Shown here piece by piece: positions 1 through 11,329 of a DNA stretch of 64,000 nt. Location: the NCBI RefSeq assembly GCF_024323335.1, contig NC_066585.1, positions 533,720,082-533,784,081 on the forward strand, read 5' to 3'. A model generated the notes under the pieces. The model saw only the letters and a list, made by a program, of their open reading frames with translations, had not been told where the DNA came from and searched no databases. Positions within the stretch are counted from its first letter, which is position 1. The number at the start of each line of letters is the position of its first letter. Made by a program: the position numbers and the translations under genes. The stretch comes from Lathyrus oleraceus. Lineage: Eukaryota; Streptophyta; Magnoliopsida; Fabales; Fabaceae.

Positions 1-460
1 GCGAATTTTAATTTTAAGGATTAAAACCAACATAATTATAATATTTAGAGATTATTTTAAAAAGAATCAGAAACCAATATTAAAAACATTTCAACTTATA
101 AAGATTAAAAGATTATTTAAACTAAAAATAAATAATCAGATGCTGCTAATTTATTTTTCTTATCTCATTCTGTTAATTTTCAATCCAACTCAAATTTACT
201 ATAAGGATTTTAATTGAAGAGAAGTATTAACTTATCACATTATATTAGTTTACCAAAGACTAAATTGAAATGAAATATAATACAATTATTATATCATGTC
301 TTTTATTTCGTGCATAATTGAAAAGACTCGTATATTTTAGATTTAAAGTTTAAGTCTCCTCAAAAATAATAGAAGCTCAACCTAACTTAAAAGATATAAG
401 TTCCAATATTTTTTGGCAAGTAATTTGAAGTGGTTACTATACATGCGTCCAAGGAAGTAA
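1..460. other. AT-rich intergenic DNA
   Basis: No convincing reading frame, RNA gene or repeat boundary is visible. The stretch is AT-rich and ends where the LTR of the Athila-like element begins. The last bases before that LTR (GTAA, 457-460) reappear just beyond the other end of the element (5787-5790), which suggests this is the original flank of the insertion. Confidence 0.6.
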
Positions 461-2041
461 TGCAAAGTTTTCTTTCTCAGTGATGCTTTCTGCAAGTGTA
501 TGGAATTTATTAAAATAGTATAAAAGGTTGTCGAATTCACGTTAAACTAAAGTCATTTTTATTGCTATCTAGTGTTGGTGTGCAAATCTACGGCTAAAAG
601 AATTTTAGATAAGAAGGGAAATTAAAATAGAAAATAAAACTTGTTTAAGAAAATATTAGTAAAAGCGAGACTAACATGGAATTTTCAATCGCTCCTCTAG
701 GACTCAATAAATTTTTGGTTCGTTTTGATTCTTAAAATATTTTTCTTAAGAAAATATCAACTTAAAAACACGGATCACTTTCGTAGAACCCGTGTCATGT
801 TTCGAAATCGTAAATGCTTTGTTGTTGCTCACTCAGTTACAATTTGGAAACAAATTTTGAAAACCAATAAATCATAATTAATCACTAAAGGGTTGTCGCT
901 GTTTTTAGAAATTAAATCCAACTTTACGTTCGGGCATGGGTCTCACACTATTGCATTGTTGACCAGTACCTGAGTGCTTTTGCTTTCACGCAAAACCTTT
1001 TTGATTTTAAAACTAAAAATCGGATCTAGAAAAACAATTTAATATTGAAATTATACGCCAAACTAGTTTACTGAATCATATCCGGACTCTATAAATTTAG
1101 TCGGACATGGTTACGGAAATAAACATGCAATTATAAATGTTCAACTCAAACAGAGACATGATAAATTCTTTAAAACAAATGATAGCAAGGGTTGTAAATG
1201 AATTAAAGGAGTAAAACAAGATTTCAGAGCAATAATAATTGAAATAAAATGAAAAGGCGGGAATTGTAAAAGACTTAAAGTAAAAGCTGAAAAGTAGAGC
1301 AATTGTAAATTAAATGAACCTGAAACGTAAAGCTGGAAAATAAATTGAATCAAACTTAAAATGGCGGAAAGATTGTTTGAACCAATCACACAACAAAAAC
1401 CTAAAAACACTAAGGTGTAGTAGTTCCTCAATGTGAGAAAGCTACTATTTTACAATGGTGAATTTCTGCTTAAAACTAAAGCTATGAACTTGCACAAGAC
1501 TTGGATATCAAAAATCTAATAAAACTATCTATTCATAGCGTTACAGGTGCAAAATGTAAGGTCAAAACATGTGAAAGTTGTGGGGAAAAAATGATGGAAT
1601 GGGGGAAGACTGGGCCATTTTCTTTTGTTGTTTTTCATGAAACAAAGTACTTGGCGGGCGCCATGCACTATGACGGTCTCCACATGTGTAATTTCGAGAT
1701 GGTGATTGGTTGGCACTACATGGCGGGCGCCATGGCCTCTGTGGTGGGCGCCATGGGTCCTTGACTCCGTCTCTTTGCTCCTTTTCTCTCGAAGGTGGAC
1801 CCCATGACTGCCCAGTCATGGCTAGTACCATGGTAGGCGTCACGGAGGTTGCCACCCGTGTATTTTTGCCATATCTTCTCTGTTTTGCATCATTTTCGTC
1901 TAGTTCCTTCGTGCATCAACTTCACCTATAAAGTACCTGGAACATACACAAACTACCAACATAACACTATAAAATATGGTACAATGACACTAAAACGTAT
2001 TCAAATCAAGTCAAAATGAACTATGTATTTTAGTGTTATCA
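461..2041 (-). repeat. 3' LTR of the old Athila-like element
   Basis: This 1.58-kb repeat aligns over its whole length with 4201-5786, for example the shared blocks around 600-680 and 4340-4420, and the shared terminal TAGTGTTATCA. Positions 1651-1850 hold a cluster of GC-rich motifs built on GGCGCC (GGCGGGCGCCATGG and variants), which stand out against the AT-rich surroundings. The LTR is next to the purine tract at 2042-2053. Confidence 0.8.
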
Positions 2042-3339
2042 AACTCCCTCATAGTATCAAGACTCATGAAAAACAATAACATACAGATACTCATTCTAGG
2101 CTACAAACACCATTTAGACTAAGATTTGTGTTGATATGTACTAGCTTACACACTAAGGATATCGTAAGAACATAATTCTGCAATTGTGCAGTCATAAGCC
2201 TCCCTCATATACAAACCAATCTGAATCTTGTCATCATGCCTAATCTTAACCCGCTCATCCTCTTTTCGTCCTCTTTCATTCTAGCGCAATCACATTAAGC
2301 CAGTTATCCTAACACACTCATATAGGATAGTAGGATAGTCTGATAATGACTATTATCTCATCATCATTATATATTTTTATTTTTCTTGCACATTGGCTTA
2401 AGTGTCAACAAACAAAAGAATTTTCACTGTTGGGCTAAGTGACCGGGTGAGGATCACCTAACTTAGAAGGAGCACTCCTTTTTATTCATTTTTCTTCTTT
2501 TTCCTTCTTTATAAGCCTGAGATCATTCACTTATTTGCATCAGCTTCCTACATAGTGAGTGCTTAGGGTGGTGTTGACTGCTAAATAAACTACTTAAGGA
2601 ATACTAAGGGGTGAAAATTCAAGGCTACGACATAAAAACTACTCAAATCGGTCTCCATAATTGGGAGACTTAAGGTGTTGGAATGATACCAATCTTGTGG
2701 AGTTTTCCCAAGTCTCCACAATATGACCTTAATTTCATATATAGCTTAAAACTCTCAAAAGATGCAATATGTTTCTAAGTCAAAATTTTCAAAAAAAATT
2801 GATATGGCTCAGGAAAATAGGAGAATCAATAAACAATATAAAATCACGCATAAAGACTCGACAGCACATGCAATGACTCAACAAATAAAAATTAAACTAG
2901 AAACAGATAAAATCCTAACAACATGGAATAAACTAAAAGAAACGGTAAATCTAACTAGAAAGCGATAAAATGCAAGCAGTAAAGTTCCTCCCCCACACTT
3001 AAACCAAATGTTGTCCTCAATATTTTGATAAAAGTGGAAAAAAAGGAAGAGAGAACTTTGGTGAGAAGATCAAGTTAAGCGATCCATCTCCTTATTTTCT
3101 ACAAATCCAAACAAACAAACAGAGCAAAATAAAATAAAAACGTATGGGTTGCCTCCCACGCCGTGCTTAGTTTAACATAGATATCTTGATAGCTCAAGAG
3201 TGTAAGCACTCATGGTGGTTCTTTCGAGAATGATTCCTCGGTCAAACTTTTAATAACCTTAGGTTTCTGTGGCCACTTATCAAGACATCTCTCATATCAC
3301 TCGCCTTTTATTTTCTTCCTTTTGTGGGGTGGTTCATTC
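2042..3339 (-). other. Non-coding 3' internal region of the old Athila-like element
   Basis: No coding remnant is apparent. Two purine-rich tracts lie at its ends when read on the minus strand: the terminal one next to the LTR (about 2042-2053) and a second, internal one (about 2988-3001, read GTGTGGGGGAGG) preceded by a GAGGACAAC motif. The two tracts are about 945 bp apart, nearly the spacing of the corresponding pair in the young Athila element. Confidence 0.55.
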
Positions 3340-3870
3340 TTCTAAATTTGTGGGGGTGGTTGCTCTACCCTGAGTACCACCTTTTCAGGTTTGGGTTCAA
3401 TTCTTTCATCCACCACCTCAAAGTTTAACCTTCCCCTCTTAACACTAATGAGTTCCCTAGTTTTATGATCCTCTAATTTTCTCTTTTTATGCAGGACCTC
3501 ATATAAATTTGCATTGGTGTGGATGTTTTCCAATACCTCGATATACCTTTTGGATTGGGAGTCTACCTTAGCTTTCACAAACCTTTTCAGGAAAGGAATC
3601 GGTGGGTTATAGGGAGTAGGAACAACATAAAGCGCTTATTTCTCCACCTCTTAGACAACCTCCCTTTCGGGTGGTGTATGTGAACTTTTCTCACAAGAAC
3701 TCTCCTCAACCTCATTATTACTCTCCTTAGGACTTTCAATTTGTTTTTCACTACTAGTAGCTACAGCATCCACATGTTTCTCAGGGAAGGGTCCTAGAGG
3801 TGTCAGTGCAAGCAGGGAGATTTGAGTCTCGAATGCCTTTTTATGAGTCAAGAGGGACTCGACCACAATG
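3340..3870 (-). pseudogene. Athila-type gag/protease remnant
   Basis: Minus-strand fragments encode a glutamate- and serine-rich gag tail (3866-3651) and, after a break, a short piece (3578-3342). That piece joins KKRKLEDH (seen before the protease of the young element as NKRKLED) directly to VKRGRLNFEV (downstream of the protease there as [10 protein letters not shown]). The catalytic protease region that should lie between them is absent, so this is an internally deleted gag-protease relic. It cannot make a functional product. Confidence 0.65.
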
Positions 3871-4176
3871 TTTAGTTGCCTAAGGGTTTCATTAGTATGG
3901 AGACTTTATTTTTTAAACTCTTCATTTTGGAGAGTTTGTGTCGCCACAAAGCGCTCCTTCATAGATTCTATCCTAGAGAGAGTTTGCGTCGCAATGAAGT
4001 CCTCCATTAATATTTTGAGGTCGGATTTATGGGAATCTTGCGGTTCCTCATAATACTGGGAGTGGTAATTGTAGAGAAAATATGGGTGATCAATCTACCT
4101 AGTATTATAGTAAATGAAACAATAATGCCTTAGTTTATACTGTGTTGCAACGAAACTACGATAGTGACTGAAAAGC

Positions 4177-4194
4177 TTCCTAGCAACAGCGCCA
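4177..4194 (-). promoter_or_regulatory. Degenerate tRNA-Asp primer-binding site
   Basis: Read on the minus strand this is TGGCGCTGTTGCTAGGAA, lying a few bases inside the 5' LTR. It matches the intact primer site of the young element (TGGCGCCGTTGCCGGGGA) except at four positions, and all four are C-to-T or G-to-A transitions, as expected from decay of methylated cytosines. Confidence 0.8.
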
Positions 4195-4200
4195 AAAACT

Positions 4201-5786
4201 TGATTCAAAATTTTCCTTCTCTTCGATGCTTTCCGCAAGTGCACAGAATATATCGGGATAGTATAAAAGGTTTTCGAATCCACATAGATCTATAGCCACC
4301 CTTATCGCTATCTAGTGTTGCTGTGTAAATCTAAAGGTTAATCAAAATTTGGATGAGAAGGGGAATTAAAACAAAAAATAAAGCTTGTTTAAGAAAATAT
4401 TAATAAAAGCGAGACCGGAATTAATTTCCAATCACACTCTAAGTCTCAATAAATTCTTGGCGTTCGCTTTGATTCTTAAAATATTTTTCAGAAGAAAATA
4501 TCAACTTAAAAACATTGCTCACTTTCGCACAACCCGTGTTATGTTTCGAACCCGTAAATGCTTTGATGTCGCTCACTCAGTTACAATTTGGAAACAATTT
4601 TTGAAAACCAATAAATCCTAATTAATCACTAACGCGATGTCGTTGCTTTTAGAATTTAAATCCAATTTTTACGTTCGGACATGGGTCTCACACAATCGCG
4701 TTATTGACCAGTACCAAAGTGTTTTTGCTTTAATGCAAACCCTTTTTATTTAAAACTAAAAATCGGAACTGGAAAAACAAATTAATATTGAAATTATACG
4801 CCAAACTAATTTATCGAGTCCGGTCAGAATAACAGTCCTCACATCCAGACTCTATAAATTTAGCCGGACATAGTTACGGAAATAAACAAGCAATTATAAA
4901 TGTTCAACTCAAACAGAGACATGATAAATAATTTAAAACAAATGATAGCAAGAGTTGCAGATGAATTAAAGGAGTAAAATAAGAATTCAGAGCAATAACA
5001 ATTGAAATAAAATGATAAGGAAAGAATTGTAAAAGACTTAAAGTAAAAGCTTAAAAGTAGATCAATTGTAAATTAAATGAACCTGAAATATAAAGAGGAA
5101 AATAAATTGGATCAAACTTTAAATGACGGCAAGATTGTTTGATCCAAGCATACAACAAAAGGCTAAAAACACTAAGGTGTAGTATTTCCTCGATGTGAGA
5201 AAGCTACTACTTTACAATGGTGGATTTCTACTTAAAACTAAAACTTTGAACTAGCAAAAGAGTTGGATACCAAAAATCTAATAAAACTATCTATTTATAG
5301 TGTTACATGTGCAAAATGTGAGTTCAAAACGTGTGAAATTCGTTGGAGAAAAATATGGTGGAATGGGGGAAGTCTGGGCAATTTTTTTTATTGTTGTTTT
5401 TCAGGAAACGAAGTGTTTGGCAGGCGCCATGCACTGTGGCGGTCGCCACAAGTGTAATTTCGAGATCGTGGTTGGGTGGCACTGCATAGCGATCACCATG
5501 GATCCTTGACTCCGTATCTTTGCTCCTTTTCTCTCTCTGGTGGACCCCATGACTACCTAGTCATGGCTAGTACTATGGCAGGCGCCATGGAGGTTGCCAC
5601 CCGTGTATTTTTTCCATATTTTATCCATTTTGCGTCATTTCTGTCAGGTTCCTTCGTGCATCGACTTCACATGTAAAGTACTTAAAACATACACAAACTC
5701 TCAATATAACACTACAAAATATGGTACAATGACACTAAAACGTATGCAAATCGAGTCAAAATGAACTATGTATTTTAGTGTTATCA
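4201..5786 (-). repeat. 5' LTR of the old Athila-like element
   Basis: This is the partner of 461-2041. Transcription would run leftward. A TATA box is visible on the minus strand (CTATAAATAG, 5291-5300). About 120 bp upstream of it (higher coordinates) begins the GC-rich GGCGCC palindrome cluster (about 5421-5600). The LTR ends next to the primer-binding site. Confidence 0.8.
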
Positions 5787-5839
5787 GTAAGTAGAAAATC
5801 ATTTATTGTTTGTCTATAATTTAGACCAAAAAAATTAAT

Positions 5840-5977
5840 TGTTAATAATATTCATTTAATGTTGTGCATTAATTCAAGCTTAGTTAGTTGGTTAGTTACT
5901 ACATGTGTATAAATACTAACTATTTATGTAATTTTGATCAATCCCTTCAATAATAACAATCATCTCTTCTCATTCAT

Positions 5978-6055
<78 letters not shown>

Positions 6056-6135
6056 TTTTTCTTTTCCCTTCCACTCCAATATTCCCTCTAGCTTCCTCTC
6101 AATTAACTTCTTCATATGCATGGTTAGCACCAACA
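5840..6135 (+). repeat. Probable 5' LTR of copia element 1
   Basis: It begins TGTTAATAA and ends CAACA, two bases before a copia-type primer site. A TATA-like GTATAAATAC is at about 5908-5917. It contains a long (TC)n run (5981-6015) directly followed by (AT)n (6016-6050). The left boundary is a guess because no second copy of this LTR was found downstream of the element. Confidence 0.5.
5981..6050. repeat. Compound microsatellite (TC)n-(AT)n
   Basis: About 17 TC units run straight into about 17 AT units, within the putative LTR of copia element 1. The open frame across it is an artefact of the repeat. Confidence 0.95.
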
Positions 6136-6137
6136 TA

Positions 6138-6149
6138 TGGTATCAAGAG
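6138..6149 (+). promoter_or_regulatory. Copia primer-binding site (initiator Met-tRNA type)
   Basis: TGGTATCAAGAG follows the putative LTR end by two bases. It resembles the common copia site TGGTATCAGAGC seen intact at 52290-52301, with a small insertion. Confidence 0.65.
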
Positions 6150-6185
6150 ACCGGTTTTGATTTAGATTTAGTAGTGATTGTAGCA

Positions 6186-9100
6186 ATGGTTGGAATCGGC
6201 GGCAACAACTTCCCTGCAAATATTCTAGTTCTTGATGGCAAGAATTGGGAAAATTTGTATATTTAGATGTGATTCAGCTAAAATGTTCAAGATGTGTATG
6301 AGTATGTAGCTGTGGTCCTTCAACTGGTTGCAAAAAATGCAATAGATGCTCAGAAGTCAACATACAAGGAAGCAAAGAAAAAAAGATCAGAAGCTCTATT
6401 TTACATTCACCAATACGTTGAAGCGAAGGTGTTTGATAAAATAGCTCATGTTGCAACTTCAAAAAAAGCATGGGATATGCTGGAAAAATACTATGGTGGA
6501 GATTCCAAGGTCAAGAAGGTGCACCTCGAATATTTGAGAAAGCAGTATGAAATGTTGCAAATGAAATAGAGTGAATCGATATCACATTTCTTCACAACGG
6601 TTCAAGATTTAACCAACCAGATAAAGAGTTGGAGAGTCTCTAATAGAGAAAATGAATGTTGAAAAGGTACTTCGAGGAATCACTTCTTAATATGATATGA
6701 TAGTAGTAACAATTGAGGAAACCAAAGATCTGGAGACGATGAAGATGGGGGATCTGTAAGGATCTCTGTAAGCCATAGGACTGAGACTGAATCAGAGACA
6801 TATAAAGATTCTAAACAGGCCCCGATTGCTCATTCAAGAAAGGGGGGTTCTGATGACGTGAAAAGAAGGTGGGAACAGGGAAAAGGAAAGCACCAGAGAG
6901 AAGCCACCCCATATAGAAAAGAGAAGAAGAAGTTTGAAGAAAGATCTGAATCTTCTAAAGGAGGTGGAGGATCTAGCAAATTTCAGAACAAGAAAAAGTT
7001 TCAAGACAATAGAAGGATTCAATTCTTCAAATGTGAGAAGTATGGTCACTTTGCTTGAGATTGCTGGTTTGGAAAGGGAAAGAAAAATAATGGGTCATAA
7101 GAAGCTAACATGGTGCAAGATGATTCAGATTTAGGCCATGTCATGCTGATGATAACTACCTCTGAAGGGGCTTCAACCTCTGATATGTGGTACTTAGACT
7201 TTGGTTGTTCTAAACACATGACTGGACACAAGGAGTGATTGACTGACTTTAACTCAAACAAGAAGAAAAGTGTGAAGATGGAAGATAGCATAAGCTTAAT
7301 TGCATAAGGCATGAGAAAGATTGTCGTACAAAGAAAGGAAGGGAAACTAGCATTGATAGAAGATGTGTTATTTGTCCCTGGTATGCAATGTAATCTGATA
7401 AGCATTGGTCAGCTGGTAGAGAAAGGACTCTCAGCAATCATAGAATTAGGCTCATTGAAGTTATATGACAAGAATACGAGAATGGTTCTGAAATCAACTC
7501 TAACCAAAAACAGAATCTGGAAAGCTAGTTTAAAGGCCTCAGAATCACAATATCTTTATTCATCAATTCCTGATGAAGAAAGCTGGATTTGGAACAAAAG
7601 GTATGGGCATCTGAATTTTAGAAGTTTAGACAAGTTGAATACTATTAATTTAGCATAAGGATTGCCTAAGATAATGAAACTTGATAAAGCATGTGACATA
7701 CGCATGCTTAGGAAGCAAAGTAGGTTAACTTTTGTGAAGCAGCTGTCAATAAGAGCCAAACATGTACTGAATGTAATTTCATATGACATTTGTGGTCCTT
7801 TTGAAACTCTTTCTTGTGGAGGAATTTAGTAGAATGTTGTGGGTGTAATTGATAAAGACCAAAGGAGAAACTTTAAACATGTTAAAAATGTTTAAGGTTA
7901 TGGCTGAAAAACATAGTGGAAGACTGATTAAGATACTCATGACGGATGGAGGAGGGGAATACAATTCCCATGAATTCAAGAAATTATATCATGAAAATGG
8001 CATCTTGCATGAAGTAACCCCAACCTATACATCTCTACACAATGGTATGGCTAAAATAAGGAACAAAAGCTTGGTTGAAATGGCTAAGAGTATGTTGAAA
8101 CAAAAGTCATTGCCTCATAAATTTTAGGGTGAAGTAGTGCCTACTCCTGCTTATGTTCTAAATAGATGTCCCACCAAGAATTTAAAGAACCGGGTTCCAT
8201 AAGAATGTTGGTCAGGAAGCAAGTCTTGCATCACTCATCTTAAAGTATTTGGATCTTTATGTTATAGACATGTTCTAGATGAAAGAATGGTTAAACTTGA
8301 ACATAAAGGTGAACTTATGATCTTAGTTGGTTACCTTCCAACTAAAGCATATAGGTTATACAATCCAATTATTGAGAAATTGGTGGTTAGTAGAGATGTA
8401 ATCATCAGAGAAGCAGAATCCTGGGATTAGAACCAAGGTGGAGAAATAACAAGAGTGGTTCCAATGCAGGCTTCAATGCAGTTTGGTTCTGATGAAGTGA
8501 ATCTAAACTTAACTAAGACTCTAGTTAACAAAGTGAATTCTACTCAGAGGGAAAGAACAACCAGAAACAGAAAAATACCTATAAGGCTTAATGATAATGA
8601 AATTGTGTCTGACAATACAATGGACGAGGAAGGAGAAATAAAACACTTGGAAAGTTATGAGTTGCAAAAACACTGAATTTTCAGGATGCAATGCAAGACA
8701 ACGTGTGGAAAGACGTAATGAAGGAGGAACTCGGTTCAATTGAAAAATATGGCGCATGGAAACTGACTTAACTACCAAAAAGAAAGAAGTCAATTGATAT
8801 GAAATGGATTTTCAATTAAAGCTGAGTCCAGAAGGAACAATAGTGAAGCACAAAGCAAGAATTGTGGCAAGAGGTTTCCTTCAAAGACAAGGTATGAATT
8901 ACTCTAAGGTATTTGCACCAGTAGCAAGGCATGAGACTATAAGACTTGTAGTGGCATTAGCTTGTAGTAGAAGGTGGAATTCGTCACACATGGATGTAAA
9001 ATATGCATTCTTAAATGGTCCTCTTGATGAAGATGTATATGTGTCTCAACCTCCAGGCTTTGAAGTAAAGGGAAAAGAGCATATGATGTACAGAGTATAC

Positions 9101-10177
9101 AAGGATTTGTATGGTTTGAAGCAGGCACCCAGAGCCCGGAACAAGAGAATTGATGTTTTCTTCTTCAGTCATGGTTTTAAAAGATGTTTAGTTTAGTATG
9201 GTGTGTATGTAAAATACAAGCAAGTTGAAATACGATTGTTGGTATATTTATATATGGATGACCTCTTGATAACTGGAGAATCTCAATTGGAGATTGAAGA
9301 CCTCAAGAATACAATGAAGTCAAAATTTGAAATGTCAGATTTGGGTAACTTGCCATACTTCCTTGGTATGGAGTTTCTATACAAAGAAGGTGTAATAATC
9401 TTTCAAATCAAACAAAGTATGCTACTGACTTGCTGAAAAGATTCAATATGTTGAATTGAAATTCTACTGTGACTCATGTTGAATCAGGTCAGAAGCTGGA
9501 AAAAAATAATTATGAAGAAAGGGTAGATGTCACCTTGTACAAGTAGATGATTAGACCATTGAGGTACATATGCAATAGTCGATCAGATATCAACTTTGTT
9601 GTAGGAGTATTGAGCAGATTCATCCATTACCCAAGAAAGTCTCATCATCTGGCTAGGAAAAGAGTAATAAGATACATCAAGGAAACCTTGAGGCATGGTG
9701 TATTCTTCCCATATGGAAGAAAGAAAAGCAAAGAATATGTGATAGGATTTTCTGATTCAGATTGCTGTGGTGACAGACTGGACACAAGGAGTATCACATG
9801 TTATTTCTTCAAGTTTCATGGAGCTTCAATCTCTTGGATCTCTAAGAAGCAAATTGTTGTGGTTTTCTAGCTGTGAGGCAGAATATATTACTAGTTGTTC
9901 AGCTGCTTGGATTGAAGCTGTATTGACTGAACTTGGTGTGAACATTCAAGTACCAATCAAGCTCATTGTTGATAACAAATATGCAATAAACTTAGCAAAG
10001 AATCTTGTCTCTCGTGGAAGATCCAAGCATATTGAAACAAGGTTTCATTACATAAGGGAGCAACTGAACAAAGGAAGTTTGGCAATGAGATATTGTCCTA
10101 TCAAAGATCAGATTGTTGATATTTTGACTAAGGTTGTAAAAGGAGAACAATTTTTTAAGTTGAAGATAGACATGTGA
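6186..10177 (+). pseudogene. Copia element 1 gag-pol polyprotein, decayed
   Basis: A complete copia domain order can be followed across several frames. Gag lies at about 6186-6800. A zinc knuckle (about 7020-7070, ending KCEKYGHF) has lost its first cysteine and carries a stop. The protease site (about 7190-7220) reads DFG instead of D-S/T-G. GAG-pre-integrase is at about 7310-7700 and the integrase core at about 7930-8130 (TDGGGEYN). Reverse transcriptase spans about 8800-9440 with an LYMDDLL catalytic box, and RNase H about 9550-10177. At least ten in-frame stops and several frameshifts interrupt it, so it is dead. It is similar in layout to the minus-strand copia at 11085-15937 and probably belongs to a related family. 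Confidence 0.9.
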
Positions 10178-10183
10178 ATGGTG

Positions 10184-10440
10184 TCATTTGATTCAGAGGT
10201 TGGAATGGCTTATGGATCACTAGCCTTTGAAGCTTTGATGGCTTCTGAATCATCAGCCTATGGAGTTGTCAGAGGCTGGAACAACCTGGACTCTGAAGCG
10301 GCAACCTCTGAAGGAGTCAGTGGATGGAGCAACCTGGCTTCTGAAGCTTTATTAGCTTCTGAATCATCGGCTTCTAAAGGAGTCAGAGGTGGGAACCACT
10401 TCTGAACCGCTGGAGTCTGAAGCAACTTCTGAAGAATGGT
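10184..10440 (+). repeat. Imperfect tandem repeat behind copia 1 pol
   Basis: A block at 10220-10285 recurs at 10334-10399 (offset 114 bp), with further partial copies of a GCTTCTGAA-type motif. The frame translates as Ser/Glu/Ala-rich repeats (SEALLASESSA and variants). It lies between the pol stop and the expected but undetected 3' LTR, so it is most simply a 3' untranslated repeat rather than a gene. Confidence 0.7.
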
Positions 10441-11084
10441 TGAAATCTGAAAATGCGGAGAGTAAAGTATCAACTTCAGATGTGTATCACACATTATTTA
10501 GAATTTAGATTAGTAACTATCGACTATATATCCATAAGTTATAACTCAAATTCTAGATCGATATATCATATTTATGTGTTAGAAAATACAAAATACAAAA
10601 TGATGTTTAACTTGATTTTCTATTTTACTAAAAGCACAGTTACTTGATACTCACAGTAATACTGTTTATTCAATTCATTAATCATGACGCGGAGAAGAAT
10701 CTGTTTATAATTTATTATGTGCATATTCATTTGGGTTCATATTTCAAACATTAAAAAAAAAACATATATACGCGTTACTGACAGAACATGCTGCCAATTT
10801 GTCATTGTAAAACATGTTACCTAACTGTTAAATATTACAAATCCGTGCTATAATGTTTTTTTCTTTACCATAATAATATTTTGTTTCCCAACTAGGGATG
10901 ACACTTTAACTTAAATTAATAGGAATAATGATAAAATAATATACCACCTCTATAATAATCATCTGCCTTTCCGCTTTAAATTCGCATGCTTTCATTTTCA
11001 TAAATAATAACAAAACCAAATAAAAAATAAGAATAAAAATATTTTCCCGATCAGTAACTTTTTGAATTTTCAACCCCTTTTTAT
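10441..11084. other. AT-rich spacer between two copia elements
   Basis: No gene, LTR copy or RNA gene can be supported here. The 3' LTR expected for copia element 1 was looked for and not found, so that element is either truncated or its LTR has decayed beyond recognition. Confidence 0.5.
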
Positions 11085-11305
11085 TGGTGTATAGAATTGA
11101 AGATAAAGAATCATGAAGATGAAAGAGAAAAAATTTATAACTAATTTTCAGAGTTTGTTACAAAAGAGTTCTACTTCGATTATCGAATGTAAATTCAATT
11201 TATATAAAATTTTAGAATCTGAAATAAAATTCAAATTCAATCTAAACTTAAATGACACTTAAATGAAATGTAATTAACTACTTGAATTTGGATTATACTT
11301 TAACA
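11085..11305 (-). repeat. 3' LTR of copia element 2
   Basis: It aligns with 15711-15937, including shared stretches such as CTAATTTTCAGAGTTTGTTA and GACACTTAAAT. The two copies differ at many positions and by small indels, so the element is not recent. Confidence 0.8.
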
Positions 11306-11329
11306 ACATCCCTTAACCCACATTCAAGA

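Larger units (their letters stand above)
461..5786 (-). mobile_element. Old, internally deleted Athila-like Ty3/gypsy element
   Basis: Two long direct repeats (461-2041 and 4201-5786) flank only about 2.2 kb of internal DNA. On the minus strand the LTRs start TGATAACAC. A degenerate tRNA-Asp primer site follows the 5' LTR, and a purine tract (read GAGGGAGTT) precedes the 3' LTR. The internal part keeps only gag/protease debris and no reverse transcriptase or integrase, so the element is non-autonomous. The flanks share GTAA, possibly a worn target duplication. The LTRs differ at many positions, so the insertion is old. The same TGATAACAC ends and purine-tract form occur in the young element at 21457-35087, which supports the Athila assignment. 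Clade name is from structure only. Confidence 0.8.

Noticed and set aside
5934..6266. Open frame of 110 codons crossing the (TC)n(AT)n microsatellite
   Set aside because: It exists only because dinucleotide repeats lack stops. The real content is an LTR plus primer site.
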